From Ascarosepion bandense (lineage: Eukaryota; Mollusca; Cephalopoda; Sepiida; Sepiidae), in assembly GCA_037127315.1 (NCBI GenBank), contig JBBBDQ010000754.1, positions 2,004,001-2,068,000 of the forward strand: 64,000 nucleotides of DNA, in the 5' to 3' direction. The position numbers and the translations under genes are program-made. The notes beneath the pieces were generated by a model. That model did not search any database, was not told where the DNA came from, and saw only the letters and a program-made list of their open reading frames with translations. This document shows, in pieces, positions 63,358 to 64,000 of the stretch (position 1 is its first letter; the number at the start of each line of letters is the position of its first letter).

Positions 63358-63595
63358 CAGACTGTGGCAACAATGACGAATCCAGGTAGGACATAGTTCT
63401 TTCAGAATTGCTTGGCTGTATAGGTTGAATAGATCTGGTGATAAGAGACTTATGTTTTTTACACCCTTCTTTTGTTTATCTGCTGAACTGGTTTTTTGTT
63501 CGTATGCAGGCGTCTGTTGCTAGTACAGGTTCTTGATTATTCTAATATCTTTTCTGAATATGTCAAGAATTATTCCAACATTTTGTCTTTTTCCT
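62874..63595 (-). pseudogene. LINE-A fragment with Helitron-A inserted
   Basis: 62874-62896 (CTTCATAGTATCTGCGTATC) and 63354-63595 (TGTTCAGACTGTGGCAACAA, AGGTTGAATAGATCTGGTGA) join to the uninterrupted LINE-A order seen at 46725-46745 (CGTCTCTTATATTGTTCAGA). The Helitron-A lies between. Confidence 0.7.
62897..63353 (-). mobile_element. Helitron-A, short copy inside LINE-A
   Basis: Minus-strand end GGACAACGCCGGGATATGAG then CTAG (62897-62900). The 5' side reads AAGGCAATCTGTGCGTCTGT and an expanded TA run (63307-63353). The middle is shortened relative to 24702-25598. Confidence 0.8.
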
Positions 63596-64000
63596 TTCTG
63601 TGTTTGCCATGAGCAATGTGTCGTCTACGTATGTTATATTATTGAGATTGTTGTCGCCAATGACGAATCCTAGCGGGGTTTCTAGCACTTTCATAATTGT
63701 TTCGCTGTACAGGTCGAATAGGTCCAGTAAGGAGAGACATCATTGTCTTACATTTCCTTGTATTTTTGTATATCTGCAGAATTCATTTCCTGTACGTATG
63801 CAGACATGTTGCTGCCAGTATAGGTTCTTGATTATTCTAATATCTTTGCCAAATATGTCGGGGTTGCTAAGTATCTATAACAAGTCTTTCTGGTGTACTT
63901 TCTAGAACGCTTTTGAGTAGTTTATAAAAAGTACATGATCTACTGATGTCTTCTGGTATATTTCCCTCGATTCCTCTTGATTTCTTTTGTTATATCGTTG
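63596..64000 (-). pseudogene. LINE-A RT fragment (subfamily 2), running off the window
   Basis: Minus strand: NLYSETIMKVLETPLGFVIG, DNNLNNITYVDDTLLMANTE (YVDDT box), and upstream KRIRIIKNLYWQQHVCIRTG. RT fingers and palm. It continues past the right edge. Confidence 0.75.

Overview
This is eukaryotic, AT-rich, gene-poor DNA made almost entirely of old, broken and nested mobile elements plus microsatellites. I see no convincing host protein-coding gene. The mixture (several LINE families, a tRNA-derived SINE with a long conserved body, Helitrons with CTRR ends, a Penelope-like fragment, a Mag-like LTR element, a 5S-like sequence close to molluscan 5S, a huge GATA array) fits an invertebrate and most resembles a cephalopod mollusc such as an octopus. 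That assignment is a judgement from the look of the repeats, not a database result.

Names used here for recurring families: LINE-A (RTE-like reverse transcriptase, stop codon sitting directly on a GAA-rich tail); LINE-B (CR1/jockey-like, 3' end reading like GCCTTGCTCGGGGTGA then ATGATTAAAA); LINE-C (another CR1-like family); R2-like and R4/Dong-like LINEs with restriction-like endonuclease; SINE-1 (about 300 bp, tRNA-like head); SINE-2 (about 110 bp); Helitron-A and Helitron-B (5' TC..., 3' hairpin then CTAG); repeat D (possible LTR).

Layout. 1-1.3 kb: C-terminal end of a LINE running in from the left. 1.35-2.7 kb: two interleaved inverted-repeat DNA transposons. 3.3-8 kb: SINE-1, LINE-B with a 155-bp tandem array in its 3' region, Helitron-B, hAT remnant, Helitron-A. 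8-17.4 kb: repeated LINE-B, LINE-A and LINE-C pieces, a 28S rRNA fragment at 11.7 kb, SINE-2 copies. 18.4-23.1 kb: a palindromic (foldback-like) element whose left arm holds a 3.4-kb GATA array. 23.1-26.5 kb: SINE-1, Penelope-like GIY-YIG end, Helitron-A, LINE-B. 27.0-27.45 kb: a clean solo LTR with target duplication. 28.1-30.8 kb: a degenerate AT-rich tandem array broken by LINE-B. 30.7-32.1 kb: R4/Dong-like LINE pieces bounded by TTA repeats. 33-37.7 kb: LINE-B, LINE-A inside repeat D, SINE-1, a minisatellite, Helitron-B, 5S rRNA-like units fused to SINE-1. 38.05-41.05 kb: an internally deleted Gypsy/Mag-like LTR element on the minus strand. 41.2-49.1 kb: LINE-B with SINE-1 inside it, LINE-A with LINE-B inside it, repeat D. 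49.1-53.1 kb: a nearly complete but broken R2-like LINE flanked by a 200-bp direct repeat. 53.1-64 kb: more Helitrons, SINE-1 with LINE-A inside it, a Helitron-A inside LINE-A, and a hammerhead-like inverted pair.

The elements do not form a pathway. What the window records is a history of insertion: several insertions can be ordered because one element interrupts another with a recognisable target-site duplication. All coding remnants carry frameshifts, stops or truncations, so nothing here looks autonomous. Element boundaries are estimated by eye from comparison of copies within the window.
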